Origin: Bordetella hinzii LMG 13501
Lineage (GTDB): Bacteria; Pseudomonadota; Gammaproteobacteria; Burkholderiales; Burkholderiaceae_B
Reading direction: 5' to 3'
DNA length: 64,000 nt
NCBI RefSeq assembly: GCF_001548475.1
Contig: NZ_LRUJ01000012.1
Span: 53,107 to 117,106 of the forward strand
This document shows positions 21,624-29,414 of the stretch, one piece after another. The notes under the pieces are model-generated. The model was not told the DNA's origin. It saw only the letters and a program-made list of their open reading frames with translations, and searched no databases. Every line of letters begins with the position of its first letter. Position 1 is the stretch's first letter. Made by a program: the position numbers and the translations under genes.

Positions 21624-22550
21624 ATGATTTCCACTGCGCAGGACCCGTATGCGTCGCGGACAGACCGCGCCGCAGCCATCATTGCGCGCCAGGACCCGGT
21701 GGTCTATGGAGAGGGCAACTATGCCGACGCGCTGACATCCGAGCAATTGCAGTCATACGAGAACGACGGCTTTCTCCTGCTGGAGAACCTCTTTTCCGCC
21801 GAAGAAGTGGCCGTGCTGCTGGCCGAGGTCGAACGCATGACGCGCGATCCCGCCATCGTGCGGCGCGAAGAGGCCATCACCGAGCCGGGCAGCAATGCCG
21901 TGCGCTCCATCTTCATGGTGCATGTCCTCAGCCCCATCCTGGCCCGCCTGTCGCGTGACCCGCGGGTGGCCAACGTGGCGCGGCAGATCCTGGGCTCCGA
22001 GGTCTATATCCATCAGTCGCGCGCCAATATGAAGCCGGGCTTCAAGGGCAAGGAGTTCTATTGGCACTCCGACTTCGAGACCTGGCACGTCGAGGACGGC
22101 ATGCCGGCCATGCGTGCGTTGAGCTGCTCGGTGCTGCTGTCGGACAACAATGAAACCAATGGCCCCTTGATGCTGGTGCCCGGTTCGCACCGCCAGTTCA
22201 TTTCCTGCGTGGGAGAGACCCCGCGCGAGCACTACAAGCACTCGCTCAAAAAGCAGGAATATGGCGTGCCCGATCCGGTGAGCCTGCAGCTGCTGGCCGA
22301 GCAGGGCGGCATACGCACCATGATGGCGCCCGCCGGGTCGGTGGTGTTCTTCGACTGCAACACCATGCATGGCTCGAACAGCAATATCTCTCCCTGGCCG
22401 CGGTCCAATGTCTTCATGGTCTACAACAGCATGGAGAACACGCTCAATCCGCCCAAGTACGGGCTGGATCCCCGGCCCGAGCATATCGCCACGCGCAAGG
22501 CCTTCAAGGCCATCACGCCGCTGGATACGCTCAAACTGGTCGAGCGATGA
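21624..22550 (+). CDS. ectD: Ectoine 5-hydroxylase (Fe(II)/2-oxoglutarate dioxygenase)
   Basis: This 308-residue oxygenase converts ectoine to 5-hydroxyectoine. The family signature WHSDFETWHVEDGMP is present. The iron triad reads H148, D150 and H249 (TMHGSN), and the 2-oxoglutarate-binding arginine lies in WPRSNVFMVYNS. The ATG at 21624 has TAGGAGG in front of it. As the last gene of the operon it ends before a strong terminator. The organism should therefore make both ectoine and hydroxyectoine. Confidence 0.97.
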   Translation: MISTAQDPYASRTDRAAAIIARQDPVVYGEGNYADALTSEQLQSYENDGFLLLENLFSAEEVAVLLAEVERMTRDPAIVRREEAITEPGSNAVRSIFMVHVLSPILARLSRDPRVANVARQILGSEVYIHQSRANMKPGFKGKEFYWHSDFETWHVEDGMPAMRALSCSVLLSDNNETNGPLMLVPGSHRQFISCVGETPREHYKHSLKKQEYGVPDPVSLQLLAEQGGIRTMMAPAGSVVFFDCNTMHGSNSNISPWPRSNVFMVYNSMENTLNPPKYGLDPRPEHIATRKAFKAITPLDTLKLVER

Positions 22551-22588
22551 GCTAGGCGCCGTGGGTGTGAGGGCCCGCGGTGACATTG

Positions 22589-22618
22589 CCCCGGTGCGCA
22601 CGCGCCGGGGTTTTTTTT
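22589..22618 (+). terminator. Intrinsic terminator after ectD
   Basis: CCCCGGTGC at 22589-22597 pairs with GCGCCGGGG at 22602-22610 (one wobble pair), and eight T follow at 22611-22618. This is a textbook rho-independent terminator that closes the ect operon. Confidence 0.9.
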
Positions 22619-22639
22619 GTCCTGTGACGCGCGCACCGC

Positions 22640-22784
22640 GTGGGGGCGCCCCCTCGGGGGGCAGCAAGCGCGCGACGCGCGCGCAGCGTGGGGGTTCACC
22701 CCCCACCGCCGGGCCGCCCCAAGGTGGGGGCGCCCCCTCGGGGGGCAGCAAGCGCGCGACGCGCGCGCAGCGTGGGGGTTCACC
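22640..22784. repeat. Two direct copies of a 61-base GC-rich element
   Basis: Copy one is 22640-22700 and copy two is 22724-22784; they appear identical base for base, with period 84. Each starts GTGGGGGCGCCCCCTCGGGG, contains GCGCGCGACGCGCGCGC, and ends GTGGGGGTTCACC. Each holds nested inverted repeats, so it would fold strongly in RNA or single-stranded DNA. The look is that of the extragenic palindromic elements scattered in Burkholderiales genomes. Confidence 0.85.
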
Positions 22785-22865
22785 TTTGGCACCATGGATT
22801 AGGCCGTTCTGGCTCCATGACCCTCTGCTATGCTTGCGCGGTCAATTCGCCGTCTGTCAGCCATC

Positions 22866-23741
22866 ATGTCGCTTACTGTTCGCAGCTTGCATATTTATCC
22901 GATCAAGTCATGCCACGGCATCGATCTTGCCCAGAGCCGGGTGGATCGCGCGGGCCTGGCCCATGACCGCCGCTGGATGATCGTGACTTCGGCGGGTCAG
23001 TTCATGACGCAACGCCAATGGCCGCGCATGGCGCTCATTCATACGGCGCTGACCGAGTCCGCCCTGCATCTGAGCGCGCCCGATATGGACGATATCGAAG
23101 TTCCGCTGGATGGCAGCCAATTGGCCGAAACGGTGGAAACCGTGGAAGTCTGGCGCGACAGGGTGCCGGCGCGGGCCGAGAGCGCGGCGCTCGCTGATTG
23201 GCTGAGCCGCTTTTTGGGTGAGCCCTGCCGGCTCATGAAGGTGGACCGCGGGGCCAGGCGTCCGGCCCGTGAAGAGTGGGTGGAGCGCTGGCGCGAGCGT
23301 CATCCCGACGCAGCGGGTGTTTTCGATGGCGACCATTTCTTCGGCTTTGCCGACGGTTTCCCGCTATTGGTGGCCAACCAGGCGTCGCTGGACGACTTGA
23401 ACCAGCGCCTGGCCGCCAAGGGCGTGGAGCCCGTGCCCATGGACCGTTTTCGCCCGAACATCGTGCTTGAGGGCGAGGATTGGGCCGCCTTCGAAGAAGA
23501 CGTGACCGTCACCGTGGATTTCGGCCATATGCGCGTGGCCCTGGTCAAGCCCTGCACCCGTTGCAGCATCCCGGACGTCGACCAGATGACCGCCGTGCCC
23601 CGGCAGGAGCCGGGCCTGACGCTGGCCGCTTACCGCAAGTTGGAGATCGGCGTCGTGTTTGGGCAGAACGGCATCGTGGATGTGCGGGACGCGACGACGC
23701 TGCGCGTGGGCGACAGCGCCGAGGTCGAGCTGGATTTCTGA
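22866..23741 (+). CDS. MOSC-domain molybdenum-cofactor-type protein (YcbX/mARC N-terminal type)
   Basis: This 291-residue protein has an N-terminal beta-barrel domain (VRSLHIYPIKSCHGIDL, then GLAHDRRWMIV) and a MOSC domain. The latter includes FPLLVANQASLDDLN, RFRPNIV and the cofactor-binding cysteine region KPCTRCSIPDVD (C230, C233). YcbX and mARC reduce N-hydroxylated compounds using molybdenum cofactor. Unlike E. coli YcbX, no C-terminal 2Fe-2S ferredoxin domain is present, so electrons must come from a partner. The ATG at 22866 starts directly at the conserved barrel. Confidence 0.85.
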   Translation: MSLTVRSLHIYPIKSCHGIDLAQSRVDRAGLAHDRRWMIVTSAGQFMTQRQWPRMALIHTALTESALHLSAPDMDDIEVPLDGSQLAETVETVEVWRDRVPARAESAALADWLSRFLGEPCRLMKVDRGARRPAREEWVERWRERHPDAAGVFDGDHFFGFADGFPLLVANQASLDDLNQRLAAKGVEPVPMDRFRPNIVLEGEDWAAFEEDVTVTVDFGHMRVALVKPCTRCSIPDVDQMTAVPRQEPGLTLAAYRKLEIGVVFGQNGIVDVRDATTLRVGDSAEVELDF

Positions 23742-23745
23742 GCGT

Positions 23746-24063
23746 CTAGCCGCTGGCCAGTTTCAGGCCGATGAGGCCCGCGACGATGAGCAGCACGCTC
23801 ACCACGCGCAGGCCGCTCACGGCTTCGCCGAACAGCACGATGCCGGCCACGAAGGCGCCGATGGTGCCGATGCCGACCCAGACTGCGTAGGCCGTGCCCA
23901 GCGGCAGGCTTTTCATGGCGGTGGCCAGCAGCCAGAAGCTCACGATCATGCCGGCCACCGTGACGACGGAAGGCCATAGGCGCGTGAAACCGTGGGTGTA
24001 TTTGAGGCCGACCGCCCAGACGACTTCAAAAAGGCCGGCGAGAACGAGGATGATCCAGGTCAT
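23746..24063 (-). CDS. gdx: Guanidinium exporter of the SMR family (Gdx/SugE)
   Basis: This 105-residue protein has four membrane helices with the essential glutamate E13 in [15 protein letters not shown]. Helix 3 carries the SugE-type signature [16 protein letters not shown]. SugE-group SMR proteins export guanidinium in exchange for protons. The leader holds two ACGR-loop hairpins of the guanidine-II riboswitch type, which supports Gdx over a general drug pump. The SD AGGGAG lies eight bases before the ATG. It is convergent with the MOSC gene, four bases apart. Confidence 0.92.
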   Translation of the reverse strand: MTWIILVLAGLFEVVWAVGLKYTHGFTRLWPSVVTVAGMIVSFWLLATAMKSLPLGTAYAVWVGIGTIGAFVAGIVLFGEAVSGLRVVSVLLIVAGLIGLKLASG

Positions 24064-24109
24064 TGAGGGTGCTCCCTGTTGCTTGGCTGGCAGGCAAGGC
24101 GGCCAGGCC

Positions 24110-24159
24110 AGGGGGCCGTCCCCGGATGTAGCGTTGGACCCCGGGTCGTCCCAGGGCCC
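24110..24159 (-). promoter_or_regulatory. Guanidine-II (mini-ykkC) riboswitch leading gdx
   Basis: On the minus strand the leader contains two hairpins in tandem. The first (24159 to 24140) is a ten-base-pair stem, arms GGGCCCTGGG and CCCGGGGTCC, closed by loop ACGA. The second (24123 to 24112) has stem GGGG/CCCC and loop ACGG, with a few further possible pairs. The two are joined by about 16 bases. Paired hairpins with ACGR loops define the guanidine-II class, which is known upstream of sugE/gdx. Guanidine would dock the two loops and release the SD. No covariation search was run. Confidence 0.85.
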
Positions 24160-24163
24160 AAAA

Positions 24164-24193
24164 ATTATAAAATAGCAGCCGGCCAGGAGCCAA
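24164..24193 (-). promoter_or_regulatory. gdx promoter with consensus -10
   Basis: A perfect TATAAT (minus strand, 24169 to 24164) is preceded by TTGGCT as a -35 candidate at 18 bases. RNA would start about at the first base of the riboswitch's first stem, so the leader seems built to begin with the aptamer. Confidence 0.65.
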
Positions 24194-24277
24194 GCCGGAA
24201 TTTCCCTGGCCGCAGCCGTCCCTCCGGGCGGCATGGCAACATCCGCGGTCCGGCCCGCATACCCAGGAATCTTTTTT

Positions 24278-24646
24278 ATGCAACGCATTATGCTGCGTGC
24301 AAAGCTGCACCGCGTCACGGTCACCGAAGCCGACCTTCACTACGAAGGCTCCTGCGGCATCGACGAAGACCTGCTGGACGCAGCCGGCATGCGCGAGTTC
24401 GAGCGCATCGAGCTCTACAACGTCACCAATGGCGAGCGCTTCGACACTTACATCATCAAGGCGGCCCGCGGCAGCGGCGCGATTTCGCTCAACGGGGCCG
24501 CGGCGCGCCGCGCCCAGGTGGGCGACCTGATGATCATCTGCACCTACGGTCCGATGTCCGAGGAAGACGCGGCCCGGCACAAGCCCAAGGTGGTCCTGGT
24601 CGACGAGGCCAACCGCGTCAAGGAAATCCGCAAGTTTCCCGATTGA
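24278..24646 (+). CDS. panD: Aspartate 1-decarboxylase proenzyme
   Basis: This 122-residue enzyme makes beta-alanine for pantothenate and CoA. Self-cleavage occurs between G24 and S25 (YEGSCGID), leaving the pyruvoyl group on S25. The conserved N-terminus [16 protein letters not shown] sets the start at 24278, with AGGA upstream, rather than at an in-frame ATG 45 bases earlier. Length is normal. It is divergent from gdx. Confidence 0.96.
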   Translation: MQRIMLRAKLHRVTVTEADLHYEGSCGIDEDLLDAAGMREFERIELYNVTNGERFDTYIIKAARGSGAISLNGAAARRAQVGDLMIICTYGPMSEEDAARHKPKVVLVDEANRVKEIRKFPD

Positions 24647-24700
24647 TATCGTGGGCGCTGGGGCGGCGCCCGTTTCACCCACACTCGATTTGCATCCCCT

Positions 24701-25750
24701 ATGAGCTTTCAGGTCACCATCCAACCCAGCCAGCATCAATTCCAGGTGGAACCCGGCCAGACGGTGCTCGATGCGGCACTGGCCGCCGGCATCGTGCTGC
24801 CCTATAGCTGCCGTACCGGCGCATGTTCGACCTGCAAGGGCAAGGTGGTGGCCGGCGAGGTCGACGCGGGCAATACGCCCGCGCAAATCCTGTCGCCCGA
24901 GCAATTGGCCGAAGGCTACACGCTGTTCTGCCAGGCACGGCCGCAAAGCGATCTGGTGATCGAGTCCACCGAGGTGCGCCTGGCCAGCGACATCCAGATC
25001 CGCAAGATGCCCTCGCGCGTGCAGACGCTCGCGTTGCTGGCGCCGGACGTGATGGAAATCAAGCTGCAGTTGCCGGCCTCGGAGCAGTTCCGCTACTACG
25101 CGGGCCAATACATCGAGCTCATCCTGAAGGATGGCAAGCGGCGCAGCTATTCGATGGCGGGCGCGCCCCACAAGGGCAGCCCGCTGGAACTGCACATCCG
25201 CCACATGCCTGGCGGCGTGTTTACGGATCATGTTTTCGGCGCCGGCGACACGCAGATGAAAGAGCGCGAGATTCTTCGCCTGGAGGGACCGTTCGGTTCC
25301 TTCTTCCTGCGCGAGGACTCCGACAAGCCGATTATCCTGCTTGCCAGCGGCACCGGTTTCGCGCCGGTCAAGGCCATCGTCGAGCACATGGCGCACAACG
25401 AAATACAGCGCCCGGTGTCTCTTTATTGGGGGGGGCGCCGGCCGCGCGACCTCTATATGAGCGAGCTGGCGCAGTCGTGGGCCGACACCCTGCCTGACTT
25501 CCGTTTCATCCCGGTGATTTCCAATGCCCTGGAAGAAGACGGCTGGACGGGCCGCACGGGTTTTGTCCACGAGGCCGTGATGCAGGACCTGCCCGATATG
25601 TCCGGCTACCAGGTCTATGCCTGTGGCGCGCCACCCATGGTCGATGCCGCGCGGCGCGAGTTCAGCCAGCAGTGCGGCCTGCCGGCCGAAGAGTTCTACG
25701 CCGACGCCTTCACCTCGGAGGCCGACCTCGCCAGGGCTGCGCAAGCCTGA
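24701..25750 (+). CDS. Ferredoxin-NAD(P)H reductase fusion (CDP-6-deoxy-glucoseen reductase-like)
   Basis: This 349-residue protein has an N-terminal plant-type 2Fe-2S ferredoxin domain with ligands C37, C42, C45 and C77 (CRTGACSTC, then LFCQA). A ferredoxin-reductase module follows: FAD site RRSYSMAG near residues 147-154, and NAD(P)H segment LLASGTGFAPVKAI. It moves electrons from NAD(P)H through FAD to the cluster. The closest named relatives are AscD/RfbI-type CDP-glucoseen reductases, but no deoxysugar genes are near, so its partner oxygenase or reductase is unknown. It lies 54 bases after panD. Confidence 0.85.
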   Translation: MSFQVTIQPSQHQFQVEPGQTVLDAALAAGIVLPYSCRTGACSTCKGKVVAGEVDAGNTPAQILSPEQLAEGYTLFCQARPQSDLVIESTEVRLASDIQIRKMPSRVQTLALLAPDVMEIKLQLPASEQFRYYAGQYIELILKDGKRRSYSMAGAPHKGSPLELHIRHMPGGVFTDHVFGAGDTQMKEREILRLEGPFGSFFLREDSDKPIILLASGTGFAPVKAIVEHMAHNEIQRPVSLYWGGRRPRDLYMSELAQSWADTLPDFRFIPVISNALEEDGWTGRTGFVHEAVMQDLPDMSGYQVYACGAPPMVDAARREFSQQCGLPAEEFYADAFTSEADLARAAQA

Positions 25751-25770
25751 GCGTTAATATAGAGAGCAGG

Positions 25771-25820
25771 AAAAGGGGAGCCTCCCGCGCCGATACCGGC
25801 CGGGATGCCGCCCCTTTTTT
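25771..25820 (+). terminator. Probable terminator after the reductase gene
   Basis: AAAAGGGG at 25771-25778 pairs with CCCCTTTT at 25811-25818. An inner TCCCG/CGGGA pairing shortens the loop, and the T run extends to 25822. It fits an intrinsic terminator with a long branched head. Confidence 0.55.
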
Positions 25821-25939
25821 TTGAAAAATAGGCGGGCAGGGCCGGCAAGAGTAAACTGCCCGACCAGTATTTCAGCTGGATCCTATCCGGAAGAATCCCA
25901 TGTCGACGTCCGGCCGGGACGCACAGGAGTGATTTGCGC

Positions 25940-27196
25940 ATGAAAGTAGCGGTATTGGGCAGCGGCATCATCGGAATCTCAAGCGCCTGGTGGCTCAGGC
26001 AGGCTGGCCATGACGTCGTGGTCATAGACCGCTCCACCGGGCCGGCCCAGGAAACCAGCCTGGCCAATGGTTCGCAGATCTCGGTCTCCTATGCCGAGCC
26101 GTGGGCCAATCCCCAGGCGCCGCTCAAGCTGCTGAAGTGGATGTTCCAAGACGATGCGCCGCTGCTGTTCCGCCCGCAACTGGACTGGCGGCAGTGGATG
26201 TGGGGCCTGGCCTTTCTGCGCGAATGCCTGCCTTCGCGCCTGGCTCCCAATATCCGGGCCATGGTCCGCATGGCCGAGTACAGCCGGTCCACCTTGCGGA
26301 GCATGCGCGCCGACCTGGGCATCCAGTATGACCACCTCGAGCGCGGCATCCTCAACTTCTACCGTGACCCGCAGGAGTTCGAGAATTCCCAGCGCGCCGC
26401 CGGCCTCATGCGCGACTTCGGAGTCGAGCGCCGCGTGGTCAATGCCGACGAAGTCATCGCCATCGAGCCGGCCCTGGCGCCGCAGCGCGCCAACATCGTC
26501 GGCGGCGACTACACGCCCGAGGACGAAAGCGGGGATGTGCATTTGTTCACGGTGGCGCTGGCGCAGCGCTGCGAAGCCGCCGGTGTCGAATTCCGCTTCA
26601 GCACCAGCGTGACACGCCTGTTGAGCGAAGGCGGGCAGGTGCTCGGCGTTGAAATCATCCAGCCCGATGGCCGTTATGGCCGCGTGAACGCCGACGCCTA
26701 TGTGGTGGCCATGGGCAGCTACAGCCCGCAACTGGTGCGCCCGCTGGGCGTTCCTTGCAATGTGTATCCCGCAAAGGGATATTCCGCGACTTACCCTATA
26801 CTCAAACCCGAGGCGGCTCCCTCGGTCAGTCTGACCGATAGCAGCCACAAGGTGGTGTTCTCGCGCCTGGGCAACCGCCTGCGCATGGCCGGCACGGCGG
26901 AGCTCTCGGGCTATTCCCGCGAGCTCAATACCGGCCGCTGCGCGGCGCTGACCTCCCTGGCGCGCGAGTTGTTTCCTGATGCGCTCGATTTCGAGGGCGT
27001 CAGTTATTGGTCCGGGCTGCGTCCCTCGACCCCTTCGAATGTGCCGCTCATCGGCCGTACCCGCATTGCCAACTTGTATCTGAATACCGGGCATGGCACT
27101 TTGGGATGGACGATGGGGGTGGGGTCGGGCCGAGCCCTGGCGGATCTATTGAGTGGACGCCGGCCGGAGCCGGAATTTCCTTTTCTTGGTCTATGA
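25940..27196 (+). CDS. D-amino-acid dehydrogenase-like FAD oxidoreductase (DadA family)
   Basis: This 418-residue protein starts with the FAD-binding Rossmann motif VAVLGSGIIGISSAWWL (residues 2-19). It keeps DadA-type features such as SLANGSQISVSYAEPWANP, LERGILNFYRD, and the C-terminal GHGTLGWTMGVGSGRALADL. It oxidises D-amino acids at the inner membrane and passes electrons to the respiratory chain. AGGAG lies 10 bases before the chosen ATG; a TTG six bases earlier is possible. Only four bases separate its stop from the next gene, so the two are probably co-transcribed. Confidence 0.87.
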   Translation: MKVAVLGSGIIGISSAWWLRQAGHDVVVIDRSTGPAQETSLANGSQISVSYAEPWANPQAPLKLLKWMFQDDAPLLFRPQLDWRQWMWGLAFLRECLPSRLAPNIRAMVRMAEYSRSTLRSMRADLGIQYDHLERGILNFYRDPQEFENSQRAAGLMRDFGVERRVVNADEVIAIEPALAPQRANIVGGDYTPEDESGDVHLFTVALAQRCEAAGVEFRFSTSVTRLLSEGGQVLGVEIIQPDGRYGRVNADAYVVAMGSYSPQLVRPLGVPCNVYPAKGYSATYPILKPEAAPSVSLTDSSHKVVFSRLGNRLRMAGTAELSGYSRELNTGRCAALTSLARELFPDALDFEGVSYWSGLRPSTPSNVPLIGRTRIANLYLNTGHGTLGWTMGVGSGRALADLLSGRRPEPEFPFLGL

Positions 27197-27200
27197 ACCT

Positions 27201-28535
27201 ATGAAGAAACAGCAATTGACGGGTATCACCCGTGCCATGGCCGCCAGCCGGCGCGCCTGGGTGTTTGGCTTGGCCATGGCGGCCGTGGGCGTGGCGCATG
27301 CCGACACTGTCCAGATCCAGGTGTGGCACACGCTCTCGGGCCCTAACAAGGCCGAATTCGAGAAGCTGGCCAAGCAATACAACAAAGAACAGGACGCCGT
27401 CGAAGTCAAACTGCGTGACTTCCCCACGCAAGCCGCCCTGCAGCAGGAAGCCACCGCCGCGGTCAAGGCCAAGAAAGCGCCCAATCTGATCCAGCTGGCC
27501 GACAACCATTCGCCCGAGGTCGTGGCCGAACACAAGGCCATCCTGCCGATGTACCAGTTGCTGGCCAAATACCCCATCAAGGACCTGAACTGGTTCCTGC
27601 CGGACACCGCCAGCTTCACGCGCGATGGCAAGGGCCGCCTGCTGGCCTTCCCTTGGATGGCCGAAGTGCCGGTGATGTTCTATAACACCACCCTCTACAA
27701 GAAAGCGGGCCTGAATCCCAACCAGCCGGCGCGCACCTGGACGGCCTTGCAGGCCGAGCTGCTCAAGCTGCGCGACGTGGCCGACATCGATTGCCCCTAC
27801 GCCTCCAGCAACCAGGTGTCGGTGCACCTGGAAAATCTCGCGCCGGTGAACAACCAGCTCTATGCCAGCAATAGCAACGGCCTGGCCGCGTCCAAGCAGG
27901 CGCCGACCATGCAGTTCGACACGCTTTACATGCGCCATGTTTCGCTCATGGTCAGCTGGAAGCGTTCCCTGCTGTTTACCGCCTACTCGAACGACAATAA
28001 ATCGGATGCGCTCTTTGCCAAGGGCGAGTGCGGCGTGCTGACGGCGGGATCTTCGGCCTTCGGCACCTTCAACAACACCCGCGGCCTGTCCTTCGGCGTG
28101 GCGCCGCTGCCTTATTACGACCAGGTCACCCAGACTCCCGGCCGCCCGTTTGTGAGCGGTTCGGCGCTGTGGGCCCTGGAAGGCAATCCGGCTGCCCAGG
28201 AGAAGGCCACGGCGCAGTTCCTGGCATGGCTGTCCAAGCCGGTGGTGGCTGCCGAATGGCATCAACGCACGGGCTATCTGCCGCTGACCGAAGCTGCCTT
28301 CCGTGCCTCGGACGTGTCGTTCTATGACAAGATCCCGGGCGCGCAGCAGCTCGTGGCCTCGCTGCGCACGCAGCAAGTGCCGGCCAATGCGCGCGGTTTC
28401 CGCATCGCCAACTACGATCGCATCGAAAATGTGCTCAATGCCCAGCTGACCGATGCCTTCGACGGCAAGACGCCGCCCGTCGCCGCCCTGAACAACGCCA
28501 TCGGCCAGGCCCGCAATCTCGCCGCGCAGCGCTGA
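27201..28535 (+). CDS. UgpB-like ABC transporter substrate-binding protein
   Basis: This 444-residue extracellular solute-binding protein has a signal peptide ending VGVAHA, with cleavage about residue 34. Family features include VQIQVWHTLSGPNKAEFEKL, MFYNTTLYKKAGLNP, FGVAPLPYYDQV and the C-terminal lobe TGYLPLTEAAF. UgpB binds sn-glycerol-3-phosphate or its diesters. No permease or ATPase gene is nearby; the following cluster is a pilus locus after a strong terminator. It may feed a transporter encoded elsewhere. The pairing with a DadA-like gene is odd for a glycerol-phosphate binder, so the ligand could differ. Confidence 0.82.
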   Translation: MKKQQLTGITRAMAASRRAWVFGLAMAAVGVAHADTVQIQVWHTLSGPNKAEFEKLAKQYNKEQDAVEVKLRDFPTQAALQQEATAAVKAKKAPNLIQLADNHSPEVVAEHKAILPMYQLLAKYPIKDLNWFLPDTASFTRDGKGRLLAFPWMAEVPVMFYNTTLYKKAGLNPNQPARTWTALQAELLKLRDVADIDCPYASSNQVSVHLENLAPVNNQLYASNSNGLAASKQAPTMQFDTLYMRHVSLMVSWKRSLLFTAYSNDNKSDALFAKGECGVLTAGSSAFGTFNNTRGLSFGVAPLPYYDQVTQTPGRPFVSGSALWALEGNPAAQEKATAQFLAWLSKPVVAAEWHQRTGYLPLTEAAFRASDVSFYDKIPGAQQLVASLRTQQVPANARGFRIANYDRIENVLNAQLTDAFDGKTPPVAALNNAIGQARNLAAQR

Positions 28536-28556
28536 CCGCAGCCCTCCGGCAGACCA

Positions 28557-28582
28557 GGCCGCCCTTCGGGGCGGCCTTTTTC
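28557..28582 (+). terminator. Intrinsic terminator after the UgpB-like gene
   Basis: GGCCGCCC at 28557-28564 and GGGCGGCC at 28569-28576 form a perfect stem with a TTCG tetraloop, then TTTTTCTT. It isolates the dadA-like/ugpB-like pair from the pilus genes. Confidence 0.92.
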
Positions 28583-28694
28583 TTGCCTGGCCGGGCGGCG
28601 CCTGTCGCGCTACGGTCCCAGCGTATATGCCGGTCTACCGCTGCGGACTTCCCTTGGCCATCATGGCCCTGTCTTGCCAAACAGGGCCCACAGG

Positions 28695-29414
28695 ATGCGA
28701 AGTGTTTTCTCCATGTTCGTCGCGCTGCTGCTCAGCGGCTGCCAGGCGGCATCGTCCGCGCATTGGCGTGTCGCGCCGGATCATTTTGATTTCAACTGGC
28801 AACTGAGCGGCGATCCCGAAGTCGCTCCGCTGCAAGTCTTTGCCGGTGGCCAGGAGATCTGGCTGCAGTTCGCGCCCGGACAGGAGCTTCCCGCCATTTT
28901 TGGCCAGGCACCGGCGGGTGAACAGCCCTTGGCCTATCAGCGCCGCGATCCCTATGTCGTACTGCCTGGCCAGTGGCGGGCCCTGGTGCTGCGCGGCGGC
29001 CGCCAGGTGGCTTACGCGCGCCGGGCCGGCGAGCCCGCACCCCTGGCGCCGGAGCCCGAGGTCTTGCGCCTGCCGCCGCCGGATCCGCCCGCCGCCGTGA
29101 CGCCAGCGCCGCCGTCCGCGGCAGCCCCGGCATTTTTCGCCGGGCCGCCCGACACCACCTTGCGCGCGGTGCTTGCACGATGGGCCGCGCAGGCCGGGTG
29201 GACGTTCTCGGCCGAGCACTGGGCGCTCAACGCCGACATCCCGTTGCAAGGCCAGGCCCGCTTCGAGGGGGAGTTCAAGGCGGCCGTGCGTGAGCTGCTG
29301 CGCGCCACCGAACTGGCTGACCGCCCGCTGCAGCCCTGCTTTTATGCCAACCAGGTATTGCGCGTCGTCCCCTTGGCGCAGAGCTGCGACCGCAGCCGCG
29401 GAGCCGCCGCATGA
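28695..29414 (+). CDS. Type IVb pilus lipoprotein with TcpQ C-terminal domain (PilL-like)
   Basis: This 239-residue protein begins with a lipoprotein signal (LLLSGC, lipidated cysteine at about 15). The N-terminal half has a beta-rich segment like VirB9/TrbG N-domains (FAGGQEIWLQFAPGQELPAIF). A proline-rich linker (about 125-145) leads to a C-terminal TcpQ-type domain (TTLRAVLARWAAQAGWTFSAEHW, then AAVRELLRATEL). TcpQ and PilL of R64 help place the secretin in the outer membrane. It is the first gene of the pilus cluster and overlaps the secretin gene (ATGA). The ATG at 28695 leads directly into the signal peptide. Confidence 0.75.
   Translation: MRSVFSMFVALLLSGCQAASSAHWRVAPDHFDFNWQLSGDPEVAPLQVFAGGQEIWLQFAPGQELPAIFGQAPAGEQPLAYQRRDPYVVLPGQWRALVLRGGRQVAYARRAGEPAPLAPEPEVLRLPPPDPPAAVTPAPPSAAAPAFFAGPPDTTLRAVLARWAAQAGWTFSAEHWALNADIPLQGQARFEGEFKAAVRELLRATELADRPLQPCFYANQVLRVVPLAQSCDRSRGAAA

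Larger units (their letters stand above)
22551..22865. other. Non-coding gap between ectD and the MOSC gene
   Basis: The 315 bases hold the ect operon terminator (22589-22618), a 61-base GC-rich direct duplication (22640-22784) and the upstream region of the MOSC gene. Short open frames through the repeats are low-complexity artefacts of the duplication and are not supported. Confidence 0.7.

Noticed and set aside
22640..22784. CRISPR array
   Set aside because: Only two copies, 61 bases each, identical and self-complementary, with a 23-base GC-rich spacer and no cas genes.
22617..22802. Small protein encoded across the repeats
   Set aside because: The translation simply repeats the DNA duplication, no ribosome site is seen, and several frames are open because of base composition.
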